Below, in pieces: positions 40,800 through 51,590 of a stretch of DNA of 64,000 bases; the first letter of the stretch is position 1; each line of letters begins with the position of its first letter. The DNA comes from Aporrectodea caliginosa. Its lineage: Eukaryota; Annelida; Clitellata; Crassiclitellata; Lumbricidae. The stretch lies in NCBI GenBank assembly GCA_020284085.1, contig JACEVL010000096.1, positions 62,001-126,000 on the forward strand, given 5' to 3'. A program made the translations under genes and the position numbers. The notes below the pieces were generated by a model. It did no database searches and had not been told where the DNA came from. It saw nothing but the letters and a program-made list of their open reading frames with translations.

Positions 40800-42281
40800 T
40801 CAATCAAATAAAAGTACGTTGACCTTCGTTGTATGACAGTACACGGACCATGCCATTGTGAAATCAGTTTATTCGTTGAAGTCGGACATTTTTAACACAA
40901 TGACTTTTTCACCCGGTTCAAATTCGTTGAGTTTCGCTCTTTTGTTGTATTGCTTCATATGCTGTAATTGCTTCTCTCGTGAATATGATTCTGCTACAGT
41001 AGGCTAATGCTTTTTCCATTTGTGGTTTCATTTCCTTCAACTACTTTTCTGGTTGGATTCCAATATGAGACGGTAAACACATTTCTCTAGTCCAACTGTC
41101 TTTTAAAATTGCTAATCTTTCCATACAGCAATATATACGGAGCAATTCCAGTAGTTGCATTCGGTACTTCTCTTAATGCACACACTGTAAACGGAATTAC
41201 TTTGTGCCATTGCCTTAGATTGTCAACAATTACATGATGGATCATTTTCCTAAATGTCTGGTTCCACCTTTCTACTAATCCAGCTGCCTCTGGATGACCT
41301 GGCGTGTCAAATCTTGGTCTACATCCATTAAATTCATAAATTCTCTTGTCAAACAAGCAGTAAAATTCGTTTCTTGGTCACATGTGATCACAGAAGGTAC
41401 ATCAACATTCAACATTCATAAACAACTCCATGGGGGAGGAAGATTTAGGGTAATGGTAACACTCTGGTGCGTAGAGGCAACGGACCCGGGATCGCTTCCT
41501 GGTACCCTCCGTAAGGTCGACTCAGCCTTTTCATTCGCTAAGTGGCGTTTAAAAAAATGAGTGGTAGGACTTGGTGGGCTCCTTGCATGGCTACCAAACA
41601 GCTAAATTCGACTCCATTAATAACTTGTGATCATCCGTTCATACTATGATTTGTAATCACCCTGAGTACTTGTCAGTTTGAAACATTAAACGAAAATTAT
41701 CATTATCATTGTTAAAGCATCACACACAGCTTTTGCAGTGAACGATTTCAACAGAAACATCGTAGGCCATCTGGTACAAGAATCAGCAACACACAAACAA
41801 TACTCGTGACCTGCAGCTGGCTCAATTTTTCCTACACAATCCATCGTGATTCTTCTGAAGGTTACATCTTCTCTTGGAATTGGAGTGATTGGGACTCTAT
41901 CCATCACCAAACTTATTGACTTTAATTGACATTTCTCACATAATTAACAAAAATTTCACTATATCTCTTCTCATCTTTGGCCACGTAAAAGACAACTTTA
42001 TTCGTTCTCAAGTTTTCTATTCTTCAAGATTTACTCCAAATACTGATTCACGTGCCAACTCCCTCACCTTAATTCGTCGCTCTTTCGGTAACACCAATTG
42101 ATACATCGTTTGCTCTGATATTCGATATCTCTTGTACAGTAAGAAATTTACCACGAGAATTCAACCATGCTTTCAATGATTCATCTTGTCTCAGCTGCTC
42201 TTCGAATTTCTTTGCGTCTGCAAGCTGAATCTGTTGTTCTTCATCTTTCTCATTTTCTTCAAACAAATATCCAATCTCCAC
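40800..42281 (-). pseudogene. Gypsy (Gmr1-like) integrase, decayed
   Basis: In order on the minus strand: a charged leader (EEQQIQLADAKKFEEQLRQD), a relic zinc-binding domain (IKLSFTWPKMRRDIVKF), core start PREDVTFRRITMDCVGKIEP and CVADSCTRWPTMFLLKSFT, then CDQ.TNFTAC (second Asp), TPGHPEAAGLVERWNQTFRK (Glu) and EVPNATTGIAPYILLYGK. A C-terminal GPCTVIQRRSTYFYLI-like block follows near 40850. A SINE interrupts it between the first and second catalytic Asp. Several frames; dead. Confidence 0.88.
41431..41710 (+). mobile_element. tRNA-derived SINE, (ATTATC)n tail
   Basis: GGGTAATGGTAACACTCTGG resembles a pol III A box, and GGGATCGCTTCC (41488-41499) a B box, about 35 bp apart. The 3' end is (ATTATC)n at about 41696-41710. 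The surrounding integrase reading is broken here and resumes on both sides. Exact 5' border and TSD are not resolved. Confidence 0.6.
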
Positions 42282-42461
42282 AACACACTCATTCGCTTTA
42301 GTTCAATACAGACTACCATTCTTCAATTCAATTCAATTCAAAACGTTTTATTGTTCCCATCATGAATACAATATACAAATATCAACACTGGTGTTATTTA
42401 GGCAACAAACGGAGAGCCCTGAAGGGTCACAGGACCCACTAACTAGGGCTACCTTAGTACC

Positions 42462-43399
42462 GGTGTCCGGTCAATTCGGCGCAAGACAATTCTGCACCGG
42501 ACAGTTTGGCGCAAGACAATTCGGCGACAGACAGTTCGGCGCGGCGCACGACAATTCGGCGAACTGACTATTTGTCGCAAGACAATTCTGCGCAGCAATT
42601 TAGGTTCAGGAAGCTGAGATCGGCATCAGCAGCAAACAGAAGTCATTGTCAGAAAAGGAAACAGCGCAAAATAACAAGATTTCCGCGCGCACAAAACCAG
42701 ATTGTATTGGCCCAACTGTAAATGTAAATATTTATTATAGACCTACTGTTATCTAAATTTACCCTTCAAAAGAAGTTGGTTTAGAGCATAGTAGTTTTGA
42801 AATTTAATTTAAAAGGAACTGTCTCTAGCTAAGAACACGTTTTACAATTAAGAACTTCGCCGAATTGACTGCGCCCAGCGGCCCAATTGTGAAGCTCCTC
42901 CAGCCAAGAAGAGGAAATACCGTGATCTAAATGAGCGTCTACAAGCTGTGGTGAATGATTACGAAAATCGTGATCTAGCATCATTCTTACGCGGTTGTTG
43001 TCATAACATTGCCTTGTAGGCTTACGCTTTTTAACTGCGTAGAGAATTATTAAATTCCAAGACTTTTAAATGACTACTAGTTTTCTTGCATAGTACAATT
43101 ATATTTGTATTTGTATAAAATACTAGAGTTACTAATGATTTAGAGAGGTAAATATTTCTAACATTTAATACACAATCATTGTCCAGATATAGAATACAAG
43201 TCTATGCGTTTGATAACTACTTATTAAAACGCTTTCGCATTTACAACATTGCCTTAATTGTTGGCGATAAAACTGTAACTAGAAATGGGAGTGGAGTCAT
43301 CGGTTAAAAAGCTACAAACTAACAGTCGAATTAGAATAGAAATAGAAGCGTTACCAAAAGACGCCGAATTGTCTTGCGCCGAATTGTCATAGCACCCTC
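42462..43399. mobile_element. MITE with GACAATTCGGCGCAA repeats, 6-bp TSD
   Basis: AGTACC flanks both sides (42456-42461 and 43400-43405). The ends are inverted and share CAATTCGGCGCAAGACAATT. The left end has about four further copies of the GACAATTCGGCG word within 120 bp. No coding capacity. The superfamily is not determined by the 6-bp duplication alone. Confidence 0.85.
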
Positions 43400-43533
43400 A
43401 GTACCACATGATGTAGTGATAATGACGGTTCATATACACAGAGAACTAGAAGTAGATGACACACAGAAATCAAAACAAACTTAACTAAGCAAACAAACTT
43501 AGCTAAGCGACGGCAGCACAGCAATTTGAATAA

Positions 43534-45735
43534 TTACACATTTAATAGGAGAGCTCGCATGGATTTTTTAAATCTATTCAGGTTAATCAGATGACGAGTG
43601 CTGACAGGGATATTGTTCCAAACGGATGACCCTGTAGACCTTAAGGCGAATAATCTTGTATTAGTTCGTGCAAATATTCCTCTATGGGATTCCACTTGTC
43701 TAGTAAGGTAAGTATGAGTGTCCGATGTTATATTAAAAATAGTCATTAAACACCGACGATAGCAATTTATGCTTATGTCTGTACATAAACTCACTTATTT
43801 GAATGGTATTAATTTGATTAAGTCTAAGAATTTTAAATCTACTAAAGAACTGACTAGTGTGCGTAGTAGGCAAGACCCTAGCTATTATTCTAGCTGCTCT
43901 TTTTTGCAAAATATTAATTTTATGTAAGCGGTGCATATAGTTGGAAGCCCAGACAATATTAACATAAGCCAGATAAGGATATATTAAAGAGTAATAGAGG
44001 TTGAGAAGAACTTGTTGAGGTACGTAAGATGCCAAACGATTCAGAATGCCTGCATTTTTTGCAATTTTCATAGAAATTATTTTAATATGCTCTGACCAGT
44101 TTAGATGCTGGTCAATGTAAATTCCGAGAAATTTAGTAGTAGATACAAGGTCTGCGGTATTATATTACCATCAATTAGTAACTGGGTGCTAATTTCAGGT
44201 ATTGGTTTTCTATGAGATCTAAATTGTATAAAATTGGTTTTAATAATGTTTAATGATAATTTGTTAAATCTAAACCAATCAACCACATACGTGATTTCAC
44301 GATTAATTATTTGATATAGTTCATATAAGGATTTGTGAGAGTGGAATACATTAGTGTCGTCTGCAAATATAATAAAATTGAGAATAGTTGAAGTATTAGG
44401 AAGGTAATTATAAGAAATAAAAGAGGACCTAGATTCGAGCCTTAAGGTACACCATGTATTTGACCTGTTGAAATTTAGATAATGTTCCGTTGCAGATAAC
44501 TTGCTGATTCCTAATTGTTAGATAACTACTGAACCATTGATGGCTGACCCTCTTATTCCATAATGTTGGAGTTTTTTAACAATATACCATGGTCCACCGT
44601 ATCAGAGGCTTTTGCCAGGTCAATGAAGATGCCTACTGAAAATTCATTATTATCAATTGCTGTTGTGATTTGTTCTTGCAGATTTATGAGTGACATAGCA
44701 GTAGAGTGGCCTGACCTAAACCCATGCTGCATAGAATAAAAAATATCATTTCTGATGAGGTGATTAAGTCTTTCATACATAACATTTTCCAATATTTTAC
44801 TAAATACAGGTAAAACTGAGATGGGTCTATAATTAATAAGGTTTTCCTTATTCCCTTGTTTGTATATTGGCACAATTTTTTGGTTCATATGGAACTACAA
44901 CTGTTGAGAAAGAGTGTTAGAGCTATTATCGGATCAATACCGTCGAGCCCCGAGCTATGGGTCGGTTTAATGGCGTAAGATATATTAATAATTTCCTAAG
45001 GGTTAGTTAAATACAATGCCAATGAGTTATCACATGGGGATTTCATGTATTTGTTATAGGAGTTTGGTGAGGATGGGCTTTCTTCAGCCACGTTTTGTGG
45101 AATACTAGTAAAATAACTATTAAACTTATTGGCTATTGTCTCATCATCATCATCTATTTTTACCCCCATTAGAGTCCATTAGATCAATTCTCGAACTTTT
45201 GTTATCTGTTTTAAGTATTGATCTTATAATTTGCCACTGTCTTTTTAGATTATTATTGTATTTTTGAAATTCGATTTCATAATAAAGTAACTCGGCTTTC
45301 TTTTTCATTGTTTTAAATTTATTCCTGTATAGCCTATTATGAAATTTTTCTTGTTAGTTTCATTAGGTTGTTTTATGAATTTAAGATATAATTTGGTTTT
45401 TCTTACAAGAATTCAATAGACCACTGGTCATCCAGGGTTGATTATTTTGGTGTTCTTTACTTTTGGTGTGGGGAGTATAAGTGGAAAGCTTTACTATATG
45501 TAATTTTGTAATTCGCAATGAAATTATTATAAGACATATTAGCATCCTCATTTGCACAAGCCGCAGTTATTTCAGTCCGATTAATTTCACTAGGTAGAAA
45601 TTGAAAATATTTCATTTCTTGCTTCCCAGTTTTCCGTTGATTTAGGGTCTCCATTTTATAGTATTTTGGCATGTTAAGATTAAGTCTTACCATAATTGGC
45701 AAATGATCTGATATATCAGTAACTATAATTGAGGT
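43534..45735 (-). pseudogene. CR1-type endonuclease (end) and RT (J3)
   Basis: VTDISDHLPIMVRLNLN near 45720 closes the endonuclease. KIVPIYKQGNKENLINYRPI, SMQHGFRSGHSTAMSLIN and VGIFIDLAKASDTVDHGILL (44553-44888) are RT motifs; the usual AKAFD reads AKASD. The catalytic FADD region is decayed (44340-44460). VDWFRFNKLSLNIIKTNFIQ and KNAGILNRLASYVPQQVLLN follow. HRGIFARTNTRLFALRSTGS is the C-terminal block. At least five frame changes. Confidence 0.88.
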
Positions 45736-46079
45736 GGTGTTAACTTTATTCTATTTATGTAAAACTGTTAACTATAAGCGAAGATGTGAGATCAGTTATC
45801 CTAGTTGGCTTAAGTATAGTGGCCACTTCTGAAATTCATAAAACCTGATGTGATATACTTGACTAATGACTAGGCTATCTAAATGATACCTGACCCTGTT
45901 TACTCATGCTATCTTCTAAGCCATGCTAACTGTCTGAACTCTCCGTCTTGCCTCACTTGTGAAGCAATGAGAAGTGATGATCGTGAAATTGATGAAGTTA
46001 TGAGAAGTGATGACTGCAATTCTTTTTTGTGTTTATGTCGGCTATTCTGATGTTTTGTTTGACTTTTTTCGTTTTCTTG

Positions 46080-46651
46080 TTTTGGATGAACATTGATCCG
46101 GTTGGATCTGAATTACTGCATTGTTATGTGTGCACGAATCAAATAGATGTTGATCAGGCTGCCAGAATCTGTAACTGTTGTAAAACTCATTGCCATGTAA
46201 CACTACAACTGGGGCGCGGCTATGTAGGGGTATGTTCGGTGCATTTGCAGCTGGAGGGTTGTGGGTACGAATCCACCTCAAAGCCGCCGCGTAGTCTAGT
46301 GGCCGCCGCCGCAAGTCCTTCACTCGCAATTGCTCATGCGCTTCGGCGTGAAACTCCGATTCAGCGTCCGCACAGTAGTCGGGAGCGCCTCTGAATAGGC
46401 AATCTGGTAGAGGCGCTGAAACAAGTGTTCAAATACAACACAATACAATACCATGTAACTTGTCTAGCTATTAATGTATCTGCTGCATTCATGGACCGGC
46501 ACTGTACAAAATGTATATGCCCTCTGAAATCTACTGATAAGGACCCTAACAATCAGTCAACTGACTTAGAAAGGATGGATGATTTTAAACCCCACAAACG
46601 CACCAGACTTGAATTGTTCAATCAAGATGAGTCACATAGACCACTTCTTAA
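46080..46651 (+). pseudogene. LINE N-terminal region with PHD-like zinc finger (J4)
   Basis: HCYVCTNQIDVDQAARICNC, then CKTHCHVTC, and after the SINE LAINVSAAFMDRHCTKCICP, give spaced pairs C-x2-C, C-x2-C, H-x2-C and C-x2-C. This C4HC3 pattern is that of a PHD finger, known from ORF1-like regions of CR1-type LINEs. Removal of the SINE plus one TSD (258 bp, a multiple of three) keeps the frame. The frame continues to RPLLN at 46651, where X is inserted, and resumes at 50711 with NKNLDPDKSYF. The start codon is uncertain; the Met at 46029 gives a hydrophobic leader that may be chance. Confidence 0.8.
46202..46450 (+). mobile_element. tRNA-derived SINE with LINE-like 3' end, 9-bp TSD
   Basis: The TSD CCATGTAAC lies at 46193-46201 and 46451-46459. 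The B box GGTACGAATCC (46263-46273) is one mismatch from consensus. The 3' part, GCGCCTCTGAATAGGC...GTAGAGGCGCT (46382-46417), resembles the 3' UTR end of the LINE copies at 28310-28376 and 56480-56560. The tail is AATAC-rich. It sits in frame inside the PHD finger of J4. Confidence 0.9.
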
Positions 46652-47599
46652 CCCTCAGATTACCAGAATTTTTTGTTACACTGAGTACCAGTGGGGTCAA
46701 AAATGACCCCAAAACAATTTTTACAATAAGTTGTTTGTTTTTGCATTTTTATTTATTACCATGAAGGCAATTATTAGTAAAGTATTTGGATGTATAGGCT
46801 AGGGTGTCCCAAAACGATAGAAACTTTTCAAAAGTTTATATATCTTGATGGCCAACCTCTAGAAAGTTTCTATAGGACTAGTTATTATATTGTACGAAGT
46901 TATAGCTAATTAGATTAACATTTAGGCGTGGCTCAACCGACTCTATGTTAAGCATTGTATAGCTGAATCATACACATTGATTTACCATTGAGAAATTTTA
47001 TCTCCGAGTAACTCAGGAACTAAAAGCAATCGAGAAGTGATTTTTGTGTCTATGATAGGGTTTTCCGAAGAAAAGGCAAATATGCTATTTCTAGCTTTGT
47101 AGGACAATCGATTGACCTTCATTTTCAAGGTCATTTGACATCTATTGTCATAATATTTCGTTATCGGTGAAAGCTAAAAAGAAGGTGTCAGTCCAAGATA
47201 GGCTCACTGGGCTCAAGGAAATAAAATAGAGTTATAAACAACCTGGTATGACCATCGTATGACCATCGCATGACTTTGTAGTTCAAGGTCACTCGACCTG
47301 TTATGGGTAATCTTTGGCCTCACTGGAACTACAAGTTATGTAAAAAATTCCTGGCGTATATGATGTTTTTCAGAGTCTTGGATTCCAAAGAAGTATACTC
47401 AACAGAGTCATGATGAACATCATATGCTGAGTGTATGACTGTAGTTCAGGGTCCATTGACCTGCAATGTTTAACCTTTGGTTCTCCGAAACTACAAGTGC
47501 TAGAATAGTTTTCTTGATGTCTAATAATTTTTATGATTTTAAGGGCCTCCAAAAGTGTACACTCAACATTATAGGTTGCGATAGCTTTCCTCATTCTGC

Positions 47600-47870
47600 A
47601 GCTTCTCTCCAACCTTTCCTCTCTTTGAGCCAGCATGATCTCTTTGTCCCGCGAACTAGGACCACTTTAGCGCAAGCTAGGTCACTTATCATCATTGGGT
47701 CTGCCCTGTGGAATTCCCTCCCCCCATCTTTACGCGTTTCCATTCCTTCTAGATCTCTTCCTACTTCTCTCTTTCTTCAAAACCTATTTCTTCTCTCGGG
47801 GTACTCTCACTGGGAGTACTACTGCATAGTCACTGCTGTGAACGGTGCTATTTAAGTTACTAATTACATT
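47600..47870 (+). pseudogene. CR1/L2-type LINE C terminus inside Z
   Basis: SQHDLFVPRTRTTLAQARSL and IGSALWNSLPPSLRVSIPSR, then LFLQNLFLLSGYSHWEYY. The frame is cleaner than in the inverted Z copy (33740-34010). A TTACATTACAC-like tail follows at about 47858-47875. Present at the same place in both Z copies. Confidence 0.9.
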
Positions 47871-48696
47871 ACACTACATCTGAGCTTCAAGGTCACCTGA
47901 CGAACCGGCGTGGTTGTCCTTCGTTTCTCGGGAATTGCAAGCAATAGAATTGTGATTGTAGTTTATCTTCAGTGAAGGCATCAAAGCACTTTCCTAATCA
48001 TGAGATTTGTTATTGTACGTTGTGATTCACAGAACATTGTTACAGGAAACTGTCTACGACTTTCCAAGGTCATATGAACTGCTACAAACCAATCAACGTG
48101 TTACTTGATATTATAGATCATGGAATGTAATTACCGCAGAGTGGTAGGCATTTGTCTTCAGGATTTCTTGTAGCCAAAAATCTTACAGTTGACACCAAGA
48201 TTACCTTTCTAAGATTTGTGGGTGGATATATGGATATATATAAAGTCACTGGGAACGTCACGGTGAGTGAGGTCACGTGGTCTGTGAAATATAATAATTA
48301 TTATCAAATTCCATGTAGTCGATAACCCTAGTCTGCAAACATGGAGATCTCCTTTCCAAGACTTCTGGCTTTGGAGATATGAGCGGTTACTTCAAAAGTT
48401 GAGTGACGTTATGTCATATGTTCTGGAAGAAGAAACTGCTAAGGGGTTTCAAGAATATTTTATGCAAATCCTTCTTTCCCAAAACCATAACTTGATACCC
48501 AAAAATAAACCTTCTAAGAACAACACGTTAAGAGAAACCATTGATCCAACGCAATGTCAACTGTGACGTCAAAGTTTGACGTCATGTCACATGGCGTCTA
48601 GCAAGAGTAACGTTATGAGACAAAACCTATGTTGTGAGCAGACATTTCCAGGAAACCTCACCAACGGAATTTTGAATATCTCTTCCCGTTTGAAAG

Positions 48697-49610
48697 GGCT
48701 CCATGACAAAATGTATCAAGACAGAATCAACCAGAAAATATGTACCAGACAAAATGTACCAAGACGAAATATACCAAGACAATAATTACCAAGATAATAA
48801 ATACCAAGACAATAAGTACCAAGACAATAAGTACTGAGACAATAAGTACTATGACAAAATGTATGAAGAGAGACAAAATTTACCTGCCCAAATATAAAAT
48901 CAGACAATTTAAAAATCGGTTTAAATGTAAACGGTTTCAATATAAAATCAGACAATTTAAAAATCGGTTTCAATGTAAAATCAGACAGTTCATTGGCCTT
49001 TGTAACACATGGGAAATGGACTTAAATGACATTAATATTCAGGACTCGGGCAATGGTTTTCAAGTAAGTAATTGCATCGGTACGATCATAAGCATCCACC
49101 ATCGTGGTAAAGGCTTCGTTGATGCGGATGTATTTCTTTCGCTACCACCCAATGAACCCCCTTTGTCTTCATTAAAGTTTACACCTATATCTGACATCAA
49201 CAAAGCACTCATCGCTCAAACGCCTACTTTAAATTTGGACTTGATATGGCAAATGGGTTGGCTTTTCTATTGCCCTTTTGCGAAACGATAAACGTAGCCA
49301 TTTTGTAAGAGTCATGAACGTCAACTGAAGACTACAACACAATATAAACAATATAGAGAAGGGATGGACTAAGTAATAAACATCTGTACAACACAGTCGA
49401 GAAGAGATTGTCTTCATAGTCCTACATGCTTGGCCTAGATATGCTGGTACATTATGTCTGGTCTAGTTTGTCCTGGTAGTCATTGACGTGGTACTTGTTG
49501 TCGCGGTACATTATGTCTTGGTACACTGTGTCTTGTAGATTTTGACGTGGTACATTTTGTCTCGTAACTTTTGACCTGGTACTTTTCGTCTTGGTACATT
49601 ATGTCTTGCT
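48697..49610. mobile_element. 914-bp insertion with inverted minisatellite arms, 12-bp TSD
   Basis: The repeat CCCGTTTGAAAG flanks it (48685-48696 and 49611-49622), and the other Z copy has this sequence once, uninterrupted. The left arm (48705-48880) is about ten diverged copies of a 15-bp unit near TACCAAGACAAAATG. The right arm (49440-49610) is the same unit in reverse (CTTGGTACATTATGT). Between them are a 42-bp tandem repeat (about 48900-48990) and a unique core. The unusually long TSD and lack of simple TIRs do not fit a standard family. Confidence 0.85.
48990..49291 (+). CDS. Open frame of unknown function in the minisatellite-armed insertion
   Basis: The last 100 codons of a frame that begins in the minisatellite read WEMDLNDINIQDSGNGFQVS, HHRGKGFVDADVFLSLPP and LIAQTPTLNLDLIWQMGWLF, to a stop at about 49291. 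It has no Lys/Thr-repeat bias, unlike the upstream part of the same frame, and looks like real protein. I do not recognise it. It may be captured host coding sequence or part of a transposon protein. CAAGTAAGT at 49061-49069 resembles a splice donor but lies inside the frame. The upstream Met at 48740 only extends into repeat-coded residues. Confidence 0.35.
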
Positions 49611-50710
49611 CCCGTTTGAAAGTTATGCATTGAAAACCGATATGCTGGTAAAACTTCCACATAGGCTATTGCATGGGGGGTATACGAAATTTGAAAAGGC
49701 TTTGAGCCACGTCTAAATGTTCTTCAATCTTGCTGTAACTTTACATTTTTTATCAGAATAGCCAAGAGAAACATTTTAAAGGTTGGCCATTAAAATTTGA
49801 GTACTTTTGTTTTTCTGGGACACCCTAGACTATAGGCTGTTGAAATAAATGAATTTTTAATTTAATAGTTACAGATTAGTGTTCAAAGTGACCGAGTGTT
49901 CAATGTTCAAAACTAATATGGACAATTTCCGGTCATTACAGTTACTGTTTGAAGTTTATACAATATACAGGTATACTCGGCAAAAACGACCTCATTGCGC
50001 TTACAGGCGGCACAGATTATGTTGGAATTCTAATCACTTTCTAATGATTTTGACCACTTGTCAAATATTGTTCTAATAGTTGCAAGTTGTTTAGGATAGG
50101 CTATTGACGTTCTCTTCTGCGCATCGCATCGTCAAATCTAAGGGAACGCGATATTTTCTGGAACCGATTTCTAGTCATGCTGTCGCTGAAACATCGTCTA
50201 AACTCTACAACTGCTACACTGCTTCATTTCTTGACTTGTCTGAAATATCACTCCATGTTTCACTATAGATGGCACTATCTTTCTTATTTATCCACTTCAG
50301 TTTCTTATAGAATTGGTTTTCTCATAATCAGTTGGACACCTGTTAGCGGACTGTCGTCATTCTTTAAATAAATATACCATGTAAACAATTTATAATAGTT
50401 TATCTTTGTTAAAAATACTTTTAAAATAGATGTTAGCTCAATAAAAATGTATTTTGTTATTTTTACATATGCCAGAATTAATCAGTTTACACTGGGGTCA
50501 AAAATGACCCCACTGGTACTCAGTGTATAAATGGAATGCCTGCACCATCTGGTGTTAGAAAATGTAAAATAAAACTTGGCATTTTGTACAAAACAGGAAT
50601 ACCTATAAAGTCATAAAATTTCGTTGAGATATCTCTTATGGGGGGTGAGCAGCACTAATGCAAACTACCTTTGGGGTCATTTTTGACCCCAGCGGTAGTC
50701 GCATGGTTAA

Positions 50711-51590
50711 TAACAAGAACTTGGACCCTGATAAAAGTTATTTCTGGAATAACATAAAAGAGTGTGAATACTATAGCCCATCGCAGCTGACTCATGGATT
50801 CAATAATATCTCCTCAACCTTTTCCATGATACATCTTAACTGTCGTTGCATTACCCCAAAACTCGATGAAATTAAACTTTTACTGCATCAGCTCCCAGTT
50901 TGTGTCTTGGCAGTGACTGAAACCTGGTTGCCCGAACTATTGGCAGATACCATCACTATTCCGGGCTACAACTTTATTCACAGGAGCAGAAAGGAGGGGA
51001 GAGGGGGAGGGGTTGGATTTTTTGTTAGACGTGACATTGAGTTTTTAAAAGAAGATCTCCCTACCTCTATGACTGTAACTGCATTTGAAAACCTATTCAC
51101 TAGTATTCCCCAAGGTGAGGGTACGCCTATTTTGATTGGTGTTGTATACAGACCGCCAGGCTCGAACTTGGATGAATTCAATATGCAATTTGACTCGCTA
51201 ATGGAAAACTTGACCATAGGGAAGAACAATAAGAAGAAACTTTTTTAACTGGAGATTTTAATATTGACTTATTACCATTTGACAAACATACCCCTACAAA
51301 TGATTTCATTGAATGCATGACTGTCCATCATTTTTTCCCATTAATTCTGCAACCGACTAGAATCACCCCGACTACAGCAACCCTAATAGACAATACATGC
51401 ACAAATTCTCTTGACTGTACTATCGACTCTGCAATAGTAACATCTGATATATCTGACCATCTACCTATCATAACCTGGCCCCAAACTAAGCCGCATACAA
51501 TGCAAAATATGGGGAAGATTGAAATGATACGAACGACAACTAAGGAAGCCTCTGAAATGTTTAAAAGTACGTTATCTAATGTAGACTAGG
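50711..51590 (+). pseudogene. CR1-type AP endonuclease (J4)
   Basis: FSMIHLNCRCITPKLDEIKL (catalytic Asn), VCVLAVTETWLPELLADTIT (Glu), RSRKEGRGGGVGFFVRRDIE, LIGVVYRPPGSNLDEFN and, after one frameshift near 51240, LTGDFNIDLLPFDKHTPTND, then SDISDHLPIITWP. The GDFN and SDH catalytic motifs are present, so the domain is complete apart from the frameshift. It continues upstream in frame through the X insertion to the PHD finger. Confidence 0.92.

Larger units (their letters stand above)
38050..42290 (-). mobile_element. Gmr1-like Ty3/Gypsy relic (integrase before RT)
   Basis: On the minus strand the order is integrase (42281 down to about 40800), then RT (39130-38430), then RNase H (38400-38097). 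That is the Ty1/copia domain order, yet both RT and RNase H read as Ty3/Gypsy. This matches Gmr1-type Gypsy elements. A mariner (39342-40532) and a SINE (about 41431-41710) interrupt it. LTRs were not found, and stops and frameshifts are many. Confidence 0.82.
42318..45745 (-). mobile_element. CR1-type LINE (copy J3), 5'-truncated
   Basis: A (TTGAA)n tail on the element strand lies at 42318-42340. The RT and endonuclease end read upward to about 45745. The 3' UTR is interrupted by a 938-bp MITE (42462-43399). Confidence 0.92.
46802..49824 (+). mobile_element. Tc1/mariner-like element Z, direct copy
   Basis: Inverted ends GGGTGTCCCA / TGGGACACCC each sit next to TA. The outer flanks also share TATAGGCT (46793-46800 and 49831-49838), so a longer TSD cannot be excluded. 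It contains a LINE C-terminal fragment (47600-47870) and a 914-bp insertion (48697-49610); net length is about 2.1 kb, equal to the copy at 31844-34762. No transposase. Confidence 0.85.
46652..50706 (+). mobile_element. TTAA-type element X (copy B), 4.06 kb with Z inside
   Basis: Perfect TTAA lies on both sides (46648-46651 and 50707-50710). The left end CCCTCAGATTACCAG and right end CTACCATGC-type terminus (read inward CCATGCGACTACCGCTGG) carry the GGGGTCAAAAATGACCCC hairpin. A second hairpin copy lies at 50491-50508. Insertion splits a LINE codon, and the frame is restored on removal. Without Z it is about 1.03 kb and non-coding. Confidence 0.93.

Noticed and set aside
41431..41710. Genuine tRNA gene
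   Set aside because: A and B box-like words exist, but no cloverleaf can be drawn; a SINE tail follows.
38050..42290. Ty1/copia element, from the integrase-RT order
   Set aside because: RT and RNase H motifs (GLYEFTRVPFGL, YVDDT, TDHNPLTYL) are Gypsy-type; Gmr1-like Gypsy explains the order.
46801..46838. 8-bp TSD TATAGGCT for Z as proof of a hAT
   Set aside because: The right side leaves four unexplained bases (AGAC), and both Z copies fit a TA target with GGGTGTCCC ends, so Tc1/mariner-like is preferred.
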